Assembly (NCBI RefSeq): GCF_007097395.1
Contig: NZ_VKDC01000006.1
Span: forward strand, 396,073 to 460,072
DNA from: Fulvivirga sp. M361
GTDB taxonomy: Bacteria; Bacteroidota; Bacteroidia; Cytophagales; Cyclobacteriaceae
DNA: 64,000 bases
Direction: 5' to 3'
The notes below the pieces were generated by a model that was not told the origin of the DNA, ran no database searches, and saw only the letters and a list, made by a program, of their open reading frames with translations. Positions 9,209-18,277 of this stretch are shown here, piece by piece (position 1 is the stretch's first letter; every line of letters begins with the position of its first letter). The position numbers were made by a program, and so were the translations under genes.

Positions 9209-12076
9209 ATGAACAAGTTAGGTTTAGTATTGATGTTTGGTTCGGTACTTTTTATGGGAAGAGTATTTGCGCAGGATGTTGTTACAGAAGATTTCATTGA
9301 AAAAGAGCTCGTAACTTGCGTTGAAAATATTACATCTAATAGATCCCATACAGATTGGCAATCGATACTGCCTGATCTGAGCAAATGGTCAGGGTTGGCC
9401 ATAGCTAAAAACCGTGGAGACCTGGTGATCAAATATATAGGATCGGTCTATACTGATTTACCGGATACTTTGTCAGAAACAGCTTATGGTCAAGTCAGCT
9501 ACTACCTGGGTTTGGCCCATACGAATGCCGGGGACTACGTTCTTGCGCTGCCTTACTGCGAAAAAGCCAATGAAGTAACCGACCGGGTTAATCCTGAAGA
9601 TACTTTAAGTCGTATGAAGCGAAAGATCATTCTGAGTCATTTGTATTCAAGTACTGAACAAATTAATAAAGCCATTGGTATTAACGAAGAAGGTCTTTCA
9701 TTAGCCAGGGCCACTAAAATACCCTTTTCCATATTTAAATTTTTAATGAATGGTGGTAACGCCTTTCAGTTTAAAGGAGAGTACGACCTGGCTATCGCTT
9801 ATTTCGAACGTGCTTATGAAATTGCCTCCGGGGACCTGGCGTTATTAAGAGCGGCTAAAACCAATATTGGAGCCTGTTACCTGGAATCCAAACGACCTGA
9901 TCAGGCGAAAATACATCTCAAAGAGGCGTTAAGCCTGCTACAGCTTCAAAAAGGACCTCCGGATTTGCCTGAAGCAATACTCTACAGTGACCTGGCCAAG
10001 GGTTACAAGGCATCGGAAGATTATGACAGTGCATTAGCTTATATTAAAAAAGCACTGAAAGTTGTTAATGATATTTACCCGGAAGGACACGCCTTTACGA
10101 GTGAATTTTTGCTGGATATGGGGCGTATACAATATGCATTGGGCGATTATTCCGAGTCTGAAAAAAACCTTAGGAGATCTGTTAGAGAAAATGATAAATA
10201 CAGAGGTAATCTGAATATCTATTCCTCATCTGCACTGGAAACCATTGCCAGAATGAAAACAGACCAACCGGATAGTATACTATTCTTCTACCAACGCGCA
10301 CTTGAACATGTTTTTACCGGATATAAGAGTACTTCTCTTTATGATATGCCGGGTGCTGATGCCAAATGCATCAACGCCAGGGAAGGAATAGACCTGTTGA
10401 GTCATTTTGCATCGGTACTGGCAAAGGCAACTAAAAACCAGGAACAACAATTGAAAAGAGCCTATGAAGTATGTGCCTTAGCCACAGAACTGATCAAAAA
10501 GTTTAGAGCGAATTTAAATGAGGTCAATTCAAGAAGACTCTTTGGCCCGGGTTTTAACATGGTTATTTCTAATGCTATAACCATCGCTTATCGTCTGTAT
10601 AGCATAGATCAGGACCCTGTATATCTTGAACAGGCACTAAACTGGATGGAAAATAGTCGAGGGAATGAACTCTATCTGGCAGTGACACTTTCAACACTTC
10701 AGACAGCCAAACAGGATTCATTGTTTGACCTTGAATCAAGGTTAAGAGCTGAAATTTCTTTTTTGGAGAGAACGACGAAGAGCGATGATCCTGCCAGTAA
10801 TGATATCAATGCCGAACGACTCTTAACTAAAAGACGGGCATTAGAAAAAACCATTAATCGGCTAAAAGCAAAGCATCCGGAATACTACAATGCCAAATAT
10901 GGGGGTAAGGAAATCATCCTGGATCAATTGCAACGTAAATTACTTTCTTATGAGGCAGGAATATTATCCTTTTTTATGGGACAGGATAGTACTTACCTGA
11001 TTTCCGTAAGTGGTAGTAGTGTGAGTTTTGATCAAATAGCCAAAACCGAGTTGCTTCCACAATTATTAGAAGATTTTAATACAAGTCTTCAGCAAAGAAC
11101 AAGTGACCATATTGCAAAGGGACATGCTCTTTATCAGCTTTTATTAGAGAATAAATTACAGGCAGAGCTACCTGATCAATTGATAATAATACCCGATAGA
11201 AAACTGAATTATCTATCTTTTGAAGCATTATCTTCAACGATTGATCGGCCATCTTACCTCATTCAAAACTATTCCATAACCTATAGTCCATCCATCCATT
11301 TTTTTGAAACTGACCGGCCCAGGAAAGAGACGGATGTATATGCTTCAGTCTTTGCTCCTGGTTTTTCAGCAACATTCGAACAGTTGGCTACCAGGTCCGG
11401 AGAAGGTAGGTCTTTAGCTGCTCTGCCTTATGCGGAGCAAGAGGCGAAAACAGTGGCTGATATATATAATACAAAGCCTTATTTGAGAGACAGGGCTACG
11501 GAATCTCAATTCAGAAGTAAGGCGATGAATGCCAATATTATTCACCTGGCTACACATGCGATTATCGATGATAAAGATCCGGAATTTTCTAAGTTAATTT
11601 TATCCTCAGCGAAAGATACGCTCCATGACGGTTCATTACATGCCCATGAACTTTATAATTTGAAGATCAACGCAGATCTGGTAGGTCTTAGCGCATGTAA
11701 CACTGGAATAGGGCAATATTATGAAGGAGAGGGAGTAATGAGTCTGGCGCGGGCATTTATGTATTCCGGCGCATCAACGGTTATGACAAGTCTTTGGTCG
11801 GTTCCGGACGAATCTACTTCGATAATTATGCAGCGCTTTTATCACCACCTGGACAATGGAGCTGACAAGGCGGAAGCTTTGAAAAGTGCCAAGCTCGATT
11901 ATTTAGCTCAGGCAGATGCAAATACTTCATCTCCTTATTACTGGGCAGGTTTTGTATTGATAGGAGAGCATCCATCGGACACTTCATGGACCTGGAACGC
12001 ACGGCTTATCATTATTTTGTCGATAGGTATTACAGCTTTATTAATTGGTGTGTTCTATTACAGTAGGGCTGTTTAG
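9209..12076 (+). CDS. TPR-repeat protein with C-terminal CHAT caspase-like protease domain
   Basis: A 955-residue protein with a signal peptide ending RVFAQ. Residues about 80-400 carry TPR-like helical repeats (for example YYLGLAHTNAGDYVLALPYCEKA and YDSALAYIKKAL). A helical linker follows, then a CHAT domain (about 640-920). The catalytic pair fits H783 in HLATHA and C830 in LSACNTG, followed by the EGVMSLARAF and SLWSVPD signatures. A single hydrophobic segment near the C-terminus (LIIILSIGITALLIGVFYY) would anchor it, so the soluble part probably faces the periplasm. CHAT domains are separase/caspase relatives that cleave partner proteins, but the target here is unknown. The gene stands alone, after the 1 kb gap and 277 bp before napA-like genes. 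Confidence 0.9.
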   Translation: MNKLGLVLMFGSVLFMGRVFAQDVVTEDFIEKELVTCVENITSNRSHTDWQSILPDLSKWSGLAIAKNRGDLVIKYIGSVYTDLPDTLSETAYGQVSYYLGLAHTNAGDYVLALPYCEKANEVTDRVNPEDTLSRMKRKIILSHLYSSTEQINKAIGINEEGLSLARATKIPFSIFKFLMNGGNAFQFKGEYDLAIAYFERAYEIASGDLALLRAAKTNIGACYLESKRPDQAKIHLKEALSLLQLQKGPPDLPEAILYSDLAKGYKASEDYDSALAYIKKALKVVNDIYPEGHAFTSEFLLDMGRIQYALGDYSESEKNLRRSVRENDKYRGNLNIYSSSALETIARMKTDQPDSILFFYQRALEHVFTGYKSTSLYDMPGADAKCINAREGIDLLSHFASVLAKATKNQEQQLKRAYEVCALATELIKKFRANLNEVNSRRLFGPGFNMVISNAITIAYRLYSIDQDPVYLEQALNWMENSRGNELYLAVTLSTLQTAKQDSLFDLESRLRAEISFLERTTKSDDPASNDINAERLLTKRRALEKTINRLKAKHPEYYNAKYGGKEIILDQLQRKLLSYEAGILSFFMGQDSTYLISVSGSSVSFDQIAKTELLPQLLEDFNTSLQQRTSDHIAKGHALYQLLLENKLQAELPDQLIIIPDRKLNYLSFEALSSTIDRPSYLIQNYSITYSPSIHFFETDRPRKETDVYASVFAPGFSATFEQLATRSGEGRSLAALPYAEQEAKTVADIYNTKPYLRDRATESQFRSKAMNANIIHLATHAIIDDKDPEFSKLILSSAKDTLHDGSLHAHELYNLKINADLVGLSACNTGIGQYYEGEGVMSLARAFMYSGASTVMTSLWSVPDESTSIIMQRFYHHLDNGADKAEALKSAKLDYLAQADANTSSPYYWAGFVLIGEHPSDTSWTWNARLIIILSIGITALLIGVFYYSRAV

Positions 12077-12299
12077 AATCAATACCCAGGTGTGCCACTG
12101 ATCTTATCGACTGCACTTGTAGTATCCGTGTGAGGTATCTGACTATATCATAGATAAGATCATTGAATATACTCAAAGGGTGTTGCCTGTGACAAGTTTG
12201 AGCCGATCTTATCCGAATGAAAATGACAAAACTCATCCTGACACCTGACTATTGTAATGGATATTTAGGTTGCGCATATCAACTATTTATTTACAATTG

Positions 12300-12322
12300 T
12301 ATAAGGTCTTTTGCACCTTATA
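12300..12322. promoter_or_regulatory. Perfect 8-bp inverted repeat upstream of the reductase operon
   Basis: TATAAGGT at 12300-12307 and ACCTTATA at 12315-12322 are exact reverse complements with a 7-bp spacer. The site lies 31 bp before the ATG of the molybdopterin reductase, a position suitable for an operator or a leader hairpin. It does not look like an FNR/CRP box (TTGAT-N4-ATCAA). Which regulator binds, if any, is unknown. Confidence 0.45.
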
Positions 12323-12353
12323 AGTCATTTTCAACCTCTTAGCTATATAATCT

Positions 12354-14627
12354 ATGAAAGAAACTTCCGAAAAACTTACCCGTCGGCATTTTGTAAAATT
12401 GTCTTCCGGAGTAGTGGCCGTAAGTTCAATGGCTTTCGGCGGCTGGGGTGTTACTGAACTGCTTGTGGATGAGGGGCCTGTTGATAGCTGGCACAAATCA
12501 GCGTGTCGTTTTTGCGGCACGGGCTGTGGTGTGATGCTTGGAAAGAAAGCAGGAAAAATTGTGCGGGTTCGAGGCGATAAAGAAGCTCATAACAGAGGAG
12601 TGATCTGTGTTAAAGGATCCATGTTGGCAGAAGTGTCGCAACTGGAAGGAAGAGCTACCACTCCTAAAATCAGAGTAAACGGACAGCTGAAAGCGGCTTC
12701 ATGGGACGAAGCCATGGCCTTAGTTGCCGAGAAATTCTCTGAGTCAATTAAAACTAACGGACCAGATAGTGTAGCATTTTATGGCTCGGGTCAATTATTA
12801 ACAGAGGAGTCTTATACGGCAAATAAACTTTTTAAAGCAGGTATAGGTACTAACAACGTAGACGGTAATCCAAGGTTATGTATGGCATCTGCGGCGGTAG
12901 GTTATGCCCAGACCTTTGGCAAAGACGAGCCTGCAGGGGCTTATGACGATCTGGACCACGCCACCTGTTTCTTTATTATTGGTTCCAATACGTACGAGAG
13001 TCATCCACCGCTCTGGGAACGAATAATGATACGTAAAAAGTCAAATCCAAATGTAAAGATCATCGTTGTGGATCCCAGGAAAACTGAGACTGCCCAACGT
13101 GCAGATATGTATTTACCTGTGGTGCCTGGCACTGACCTGATGTTACTCAATGCAATGGCACAGGTGATCGTAGCGAAGGGTCTTTATGATCCAGGTTTTA
13201 TAGAAGAACATGTCAATTTTAACGACGGCGGTAACACCGTTTCATGGGAGGATTATGTAGCCTTTCTTCAGGACTATGCACCTGAAAAAGTTGCCTCTGA
13301 ACTAGGTTTGACCCCAACACAAATTGAAGAAGCGGCTTTTCTTTTTGGAGCATCCAAAGCCACCATGTCGCTATGGACCATGGGCATCAATCAGCGTGTA
13401 CAAGGTGTATTCCTGAATAATTGTATCAGTTCCCTGCATCTCATTACTGCACAGATCTGTAGACCCGGGGCAACTCCTTTATCACTCACAGGCCAATCCA
13501 ATGCCTGTGGAGGCGTAAGGGATACGGGGTCACTCGCCCATATCCTGCCTGGAGGAAGATTAGTGAAAAAGCCGGAACATCGTAGGGAAATGGAAAAGAT
13601 ATGGGGTGTGCCCGAAGGTACCATAGCTCCAAAGCCCGGGTATGATGCGGTGAATTTATTCAGGGCTATGGGAGAAGAGAAAGTGAAAGCCTGTCTGGTG
13701 ATGTGTACGAATCCCGCTCAGTCCCTGCCTAATGCCAGCAGGTATAGAGAGGCGATGGAGAAATGTTTCCTGGTGATGGCTGATATATTTGAAGATACGG
13801 AAACGGCCCAATATGCAGATGTAATCTTACCCGCTGCTTTCTATATAGAAAAGACAGGGGTTTATGGACAAACCGAACGCAGATATCAACTCATAGAAAA
13901 GCTTGTTGACCCTCCCGGAGAGGCACGCAGTGACCTTGATATCCTGGTTGATCTGGCCGAAAGACTTGGGCATGGAGATTTTATTAGTAGTAAAACTCCT
14001 AAAGATGTATGGGATGAGTGGCGAAAAGTATCAGCGCATAGCGTATATAACTTTGAAGGCATTACCTATGAAAGATTAGAAAAAGAAAGAGGCTTGCAAT
14101 GGCCCTGTCCTACGGAAGATCATCCGGGAACTGTTCGTAGGTATTCCACCGGAGACCCATTTGTTCAGGAAGGAAGAAAAGTCCAATTCTATGGAAAACC
14201 AGATAATAAGGCAGTGGTTTTTTTAAGGCCTTACATTCCTTCAAAAGAAAAGACGACTGAGGCATATCCGTTGTATTTGACCACAGGTCGTGTTATTGAT
14301 CAATGGCATACGGGTACTATGACCGATAAAGTTTCTGAGCTTAATACAAGTTCCGGAAGAGGTAGGTTTTTCATTAATCCGCAAGATGCGTTCGAGGCTA
14401 ATCTGAATAATGGGGATGAAATTGAAGTAGAAAGCAGGTATGGTAAAATGGTCGGTAAAGTGGAAATATCAGAAAATGAAAGCCCCGGAGTAATTTTTGC
14501 TTCATTTTTTGATCCCAAGTTCCTGGTGAATGCGGTGGTTTCTGATCAATATGACCCCGTTTCTAAGGAGCCTGATTACAAGGTTACAGCGGTTTCAATA
14601 AAAAGGCATCAACCAACAGCTTTATAA
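12354..14627 (+). CDS. napA: Periplasmic nitrate reductase-like molybdopterin oxidoreductase (NapA type)
   Basis: A 757-residue Mo-bis-MGD reductase. It begins with a Tat signal, TRRHFVK at residues 9-15, followed by a hydrophobic stretch, so it is exported folded. A 4Fe-4S site is formed by C51, C54, C58 and C85. The molybdenum ligand is probably C176 in GNPRLCMAS, as in NapA. Other typical NapA parts are SNTYESHPPLWERI, SLTGQSNACGG and the C-terminal LTTGRVIDQWHTGTMT. It should reduce nitrate in the periplasm with electrons from the NapC-like cytochrome 4 bp downstream. NapB, NapD and cofactor insertion genes are absent from the window. Other substrates of this family cannot be fully excluded. 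Confidence 0.87.
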   Translation: MKETSEKLTRRHFVKLSSGVVAVSSMAFGGWGVTELLVDEGPVDSWHKSACRFCGTGCGVMLGKKAGKIVRVRGDKEAHNRGVICVKGSMLAEVSQLEGRATTPKIRVNGQLKAASWDEAMALVAEKFSESIKTNGPDSVAFYGSGQLLTEESYTANKLFKAGIGTNNVDGNPRLCMASAAVGYAQTFGKDEPAGAYDDLDHATCFFIIGSNTYESHPPLWERIMIRKKSNPNVKIIVVDPRKTETAQRADMYLPVVPGTDLMLLNAMAQVIVAKGLYDPGFIEEHVNFNDGGNTVSWEDYVAFLQDYAPEKVASELGLTPTQIEEAAFLFGASKATMSLWTMGINQRVQGVFLNNCISSLHLITAQICRPGATPLSLTGQSNACGGVRDTGSLAHILPGGRLVKKPEHRREMEKIWGVPEGTIAPKPGYDAVNLFRAMGEEKVKACLVMCTNPAQSLPNASRYREAMEKCFLVMADIFEDTETAQYADVILPAAFYIEKTGVYGQTERRYQLIEKLVDPPGEARSDLDILVDLAERLGHGDFISSKTPKDVWDEWRKVSAHSVYNFEGITYERLEKERGLQWPCPTEDHPGTVRRYSTGDPFVQEGRKVQFYGKPDNKAVVFLRPYIPSKEKTTEAYPLYLTTGRVIDQWHTGTMTDKVSELNTSSGRGRFFINPQDAFEANLNNGDEIEVESRYGKMVGKVEISENESPGVIFASFFDPKFLVNAVVSDQYDPVSKEPDYKVTAVSIKRHQPTAL

Positions 14628-14631
14628 AGTC

Positions 14632-15330
14632 ATGAATATAGAAATCATTAAAATCGTAGGGCTGATATTGGTGCTCATAGAGCTCATCCTACTTTTCAAA
14701 CTACTAAGTAATAAAGGTACTATTAAGGCCCGGTCTAAATGGCTGGCATTTTTTGCCATCATCACCATTCCGATCATCACTATCTTTACGGCGAATTATC
14801 ATGTTTTTGAGACAAGTAAAACCGTACAGGCTTGTATGAGTTGTCATGTTATGAAGCCTATGGGAAATGATATGCTGAATCACGAAAGTCAGACCCTGGC
14901 GGCGCGGCATATGACCAATAACTGGATCAAAGAAGACCAATGCTATGGTTGTCATAAGGATTATGGCCTTAATGGTACATTGAAAGCAAAAACCGATGGT
15001 TATAGGCACCTTATGCGCTATGTAACAGGTACCTATTCAGAACCTATTGTCTTCAGAGGTGAGTTTGACAGTCAAAATTGTTTGAATTGTCATCAGGGTA
15101 CACCGTCCTTTGAAAACCTGAAAGCTCATGAACCTGTTGTATTGAATTTGGAAAAGGAAACAAGTACGATTAGTTGTACTAATTGCCATGGAAAAGCGCA
15201 CCCAACAAGGGCCCAACGTACTCCCGGCCATTCGGATTATGATCAGCTAATGGGAGAAGGGGCCGAATTTGAACAGATCACAGATGAAGATGTATCTTCT
15301 ATAAAAGCTTGGCTGACTAACACTAAATAA
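14632..15330 (+). CDS. NapC/NirT-like membrane-anchored tetraheme cytochrome c
   Basis: This 232-residue protein has two hydrophobic N-terminal segments (about residues 5-25 and 37-55). Four CxxCH heme sites follow: C68-H72, C104-H108, C150-H154 and C182-H186. The first is followed by VMKPM, similar to the methionine-containing first heme site of NapC/NrfH quinol dehydrogenases. It probably takes electrons from quinol and passes them to the NapA-like reductase, whose gene ends 4 bp upstream. Most NapC proteins have one membrane helix, so the second hydrophobic segment is a small oddity. The short spacing on both sides supports one operon. Confidence 0.85.
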   Translation: MNIEIIKIVGLILVLIELILLFKLLSNKGTIKARSKWLAFFAIITIPIITIFTANYHVFETSKTVQACMSCHVMKPMGNDMLNHESQTLAARHMTNNWIKEDQCYGCHKDYGLNGTLKAKTDGYRHLMRYVTGTYSEPIVFRGEFDSQNCLNCHQGTPSFENLKAHEPVVLNLEKETSTISCTNCHGKAHPTRAQRTPGHSDYDQLMGEGAEFEQITDEDVSSIKAWLTNTK

Positions 15331-15331
15331 T

Positions 15332-15520
15332 ATGAGACACTTTTTAGTTGAAGGAATATTTGTTTTGCTAGGTACGATCATCAGCATACTGTTTATTTTT
15401 AGCCCTACTCCGGGATTGATGTTTGCTTTTGCTTTCATTGCTCAACCTCTTTTCCTCTTTGCCATAGCCAGCGGACTATGGATGATCTATAAAGATCTGA
15501 AAAGGAAAAAAGTGCTATAA
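15332..15520 (+). CDS. Small two-helix membrane protein of the reductase operon
   Basis: This 62-residue protein starts 1 bp after the cytochrome stop. It has two hydrophobic helices (about residues 6-24 and 29-52), with PTPG between them and a basic tail, YKDLKRKKVL. It has no heme motif or metal site. I do not recognise a family. The tight spacing suggests an accessory subunit that helps anchor or assemble the cytochrome-reductase complex, which is inference from position. Composition and strong hydrophobicity support a real membrane protein. Confidence 0.65.
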   Translation: MRHFLVEGIFVLLGTIISILFIFSPTPGLMFAFAFIAQPLFLFAIASGLWMIYKDLKRKKVL

Positions 15521-15676
15521 ATAGCAACCTGGTTTAAGAGCACATGTTGTTCTGTGAATAATTGGAGTGTTTAGATAGCAACATCTTTTCATTGGCAATT
15601 CTTTGAAGTTTGTAGTGCCGTGAGATTTATATAGATTCGTCTTACACTTTTTATGTTGTAAAAAGAGTTTAGGCTT

Positions 15677-17140
15677 TTACTCTGCCGGATCCACCAGCAC
15701 TAACCTTTGTTTAAAGAGTTGTGTATTTGACTCCAAAACCAATAGGTAAATTCCAATGGGCAATTCAGTGACATCCAACCTGTTTTCTTGGACTTCACCT
15801 TGTTGCATAATAGCTCCCCCGGTTGACATAACCTTATACTTATATTTTAAGCCTGTCCCTGAAATGTCATCGGGTAGTTTAAAGTGAATGACTTTGCTGG
15901 CAGGGTTGGGATAGAAGAATATCTTGCGCTTTTTATGCTTTTCCGGTATTCCCGTGACGACCTTTTTAATATCGGATTCGGCAAAACCATACGTAAAACC
16001 AGTATCATTTAACAGGACAAGTTTGACTTTTGAGTCCTGGCCTATATCACTTTCCATTACTGCCGGAACGAGTTCAAACGATCCTTTTCCCGCTGGGATC
16101 TTATCGAGCATTGACCATTTCGTAGCAGCGCTCGTTCTAAACCATACTTCCAGGCTATCCAAAGGGTTTTTAGCTTTCCAGTGAATAGCGTAATTGTTCG
16201 TGCTATCGGCGGATGTGATCTGAATAGCATCGGCATCAACTTTATGTTGCCGGAATACCCATTTTTGAAATAAAGGATCCCGGAGTATGGTATCCATAGA
16301 ACTCGTATGACAAAAAAATATGCCGTTGCTATGGCAAGAGTAACGATATTCAGTGTGGAAATACCGTTGATGCTCCTCAATCAATTCCTCGATCCTTGAC
16401 GTTTTCAGATTAATGATCTCATCGCCAAAAGAATGTGTGGAATATACCTCTTTACCCTGGGATTTGAGTTGGTCAAAAACATCTCTGACATTTGAATTGG
16501 CGGCATCATTCCGATGATGTATGGCCCAAATGGATAAGTTATCGTATACTTTGTTGTTAATTATCTCACAAACCTCAGGACAACCCCCGGCAGTATTCAT
16601 GGGCATTAATGCAGCAAAGTAATCTTTTAGTTTCACGGGTACCGTAAAGGTACCGATGCCTCCCATGGAATGTCCTGTCAGATAAATTCGGTTAGGGTCA
16701 ATTTTTTCTGTAGCTAATAATTGATCAATGAGTCGTTTTAGAAAATCCAAAGGCTTTTCTTCATCCCAACCATCATAGCCATCAAAAAACAAATCGTCAT
16801 AGAGGTGTGGAGCAATTACGTAACTTGGGTACTTCTTCTGGAGCGATGGAGCCAACCATCCTAATGCGTATGAACCGGCACACATCAGAAATCGGTCTCT
16901 TGGAGATCCAAAATTCTCAGCGCCATGTAGGGCAACGATCAAAGGCAGTTTCTGGTTGCTATCTGGTATTTCAGGTGTTAACAGGCGATATGGAATGGTC
17001 ACTCCATCATGATCAAATTCATTACTTTCAAACTCATCGGGGATGATTATATCAGGGTTACAAATGCCGGATTGAGCGCTGGAGTCCTGCCATGAAAGAA
17101 AGAGTAAAATTGCTATTGGGAAAAGACTATTTTTGATCAT
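15677..17140 (-). CDS. Secreted esterase with T9SS C-terminal sorting domain
   Basis: A 487-residue exported hydrolase with a signal peptide ending DSSAQ. It has the esterase core LPLIVALHGAENFG and a nucleophile elbow YLTGHSMGG with S158. Catalytic Asp and His are not certain, but WAIHHRNDAANS (near 220) and THSFGDEI are candidates. The module at about 310-400 is a beta-sandwich of fibronectin type. The last 80 residues begin FFYPNPASK and contain ELPIGIYLLVLES, the type A sorting signal for type IX secretion and surface anchoring. It resembles CE1/phospholipase-like esterases that deacylate polysaccharides. It is convergent with the reductase operon and is not obviously co-transcribed with the sugar operon. 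The acyl substrate is unknown. Confidence 0.82.
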   Translation of the reverse strand: MIKNSLFPIAILLFLSWQDSSAQSGICNPDIIIPDEFESNEFDHDGVTIPYRLLTPEIPDSNQKLPLIVALHGAENFGSPRDRFLMCAGSYALGWLAPSLQKKYPSYVIAPHLYDDLFFDGYDGWDEEKPLDFLKRLIDQLLATEKIDPNRIYLTGHSMGGIGTFTVPVKLKDYFAALMPMNTAGGCPEVCEIINNKVYDNLSIWAIHHRNDAANSNVRDVFDQLKSQGKEVYSTHSFGDEIINLKTSRIEELIEEHQRYFHTEYRYSCHSNGIFFCHTSSMDTILRDPLFQKWVFRQHKVDADAIQITSADSTNNYAIHWKAKNPLDSLEVWFRTSAATKWSMLDKIPAGKGSFELVPAVMESDIGQDSKVKLVLLNDTGFTYGFAESDIKKVVTGIPEKHKKRKIFFYPNPASKVIHFKLPDDISGTGLKYKYKVMSTGGAIMQQGEVQENRLDVTELPIGIYLLVLESNTQLFKQRLVLVDPAE

Positions 17141-17338
17141 GATCGGTGCCTGTTATTATTATAGAAAGCATCAGAGACTAACATCACACCTCACTCGATT
17201 GGACGTCATTACTCCGAAAATGTAAATAAGGTTTTGTTAACCTTCAGACATAAAGACACCTCTAGGGCAGTTAGTGTTGGAACGATCTGTTTTATTATTG
17301 TGGCAAGATCATAAGATCAATATCACAGGAATTTGTTA

Positions 17339-17394
17339 ATGACACACCAGCCTGATAATGATTATCCCCGTTGCCAAATATGTAGGTGTGTCAT
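17339..17394. repeat. 10-bp perfect inverted repeat downstream of the aldolase gene
   Basis: ATGACACACC at 17339-17348 and GGTGTGTCAT at 17385-17394 are exact reverse complements separated by 36 bp. The repeat lies about 24 bp beyond the stop of the leftward aldolase gene and could form a transcript-end hairpin. The long loop and lack of a T-run argue against a classical terminator. Alternatively it is an operator for the esterase gene 200 bp away. Confidence 0.35.
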
Positions 17395-17417
17395 ATCCAA
17401 TCTCAAAGAATGGTCTT

Positions 17418-18257
17418 TCAAGTTGCTTGTACCGCTTTCAATCGATCTAATACCACGTCTTTTATTCGTGGGATAACCTCTTTCATCAAAAAGGGTGGAT
17501 ATGCGGTGTCAACGTCCTTACCAATTTCGGTATAAAGTTCTTTCATGTAAGTGGTGTGGACTATGGTTCCGACATTGAGTTTTACCACACCGGTTTGGAT
17601 AGCTCGCAGTATATCAGCGTCCGGAATGCCGGTACCACCATGCAGGACCAATGGAATACGGATAGCAGCGGCAATCTCTTCCAGTCGGTTAAAGTGGATC
17701 TTAGGTGTTGTAGGTGTAAAGCCATGTGCGGTGCCTATCCCGACCGCTAAAATATCAGGTCCGGCCTCTTCGTAGATGGCTTTGGCATCAGAAACACTGG
17801 CCAGGTAATCATCTTCGGATTTTACCACCACGTCCCTTCCTTTAATTTTACCGATTTCGGCCTCTACCAATACACCGGCGGGCGCAGCATATTTTACCAC
17901 TTCCCTGGTCATAGTAATATTCTCTGTTAGACTTTTTTGGGAGCCATCAATCATGACCGAATCATATCCGTCATCAATAGCTTGTTTGCACATATCGACA
18001 GAAGTACTATGGTCCAGGTGAAGGTAGATCGGGTTTTGTGACAGTGGTAAAAAACCATCAACCATTTTACGACAGAGATAGCTTGTATTTAGCTCTACCA
18101 CAGGAGGGTAAGTCATGACCATTACGGGCTTATCTATTTCATTTGCAGCCAGCGAAACGGCATGAAGGTCATATACATCATTGATATTAAAGCCGATCAG
18201 ACATCTATGTTGTTCATGATAAGATGTTACCAATTGCTGAAGTTCACTTCGGTCCAT
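17418..18257 (-). CDS. Class II (zinc) aldolase, fructose/tagatose-bisphosphate type
   Basis: A 279-residue aldolase when read from the ATG at 18257, 20 bp after the isomerase stop; a longer frame reaching 18362 would overlap the isomerase and adds no family residues. The class II fructose-bisphosphate aldolase pattern is clear: YLHLDHS with catalytic D82 and zinc ligand H83, EAEIG with E134, TAHG with H178 and VLHGGTG with H206. Such enzymes cleave ketose phosphates to dihydroxyacetone phosphate plus an aldehyde. It is the last gene of a leftward operon after a PfkB kinase and a FucI-like isomerase, so it probably splits the phosphorylated ketose they make. It resembles GatY/KbaY as much as FbaA. 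Confidence 0.88.
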   Translation of the reverse strand: MDRSELQQLVTSYHEQHRCLIGFNINDVYDLHAVSLAANEIDKPVMVMTYPPVVELNTSYLCRKMVDGFLPLSQNPIYLHLDHSTSVDMCKQAIDDGYDSVMIDGSQKSLTENITMTREVVKYAAPAGVLVEAEIGKIKGRDVVVKSEDDYLASVSDAKAIYEEAGPDILAVGIGTAHGFTPTTPKIHFNRLEEIAAAIRIPLVLHGGTGIPDADILRAIQTGVVKLNVGTIVHTTYMKELYTEIGKDVDTAYPPFLMKEVIPRIKDVVLDRLKAVQAT

Positions 18258-18277
18258 AATTCTAATGGTTGATGTTA

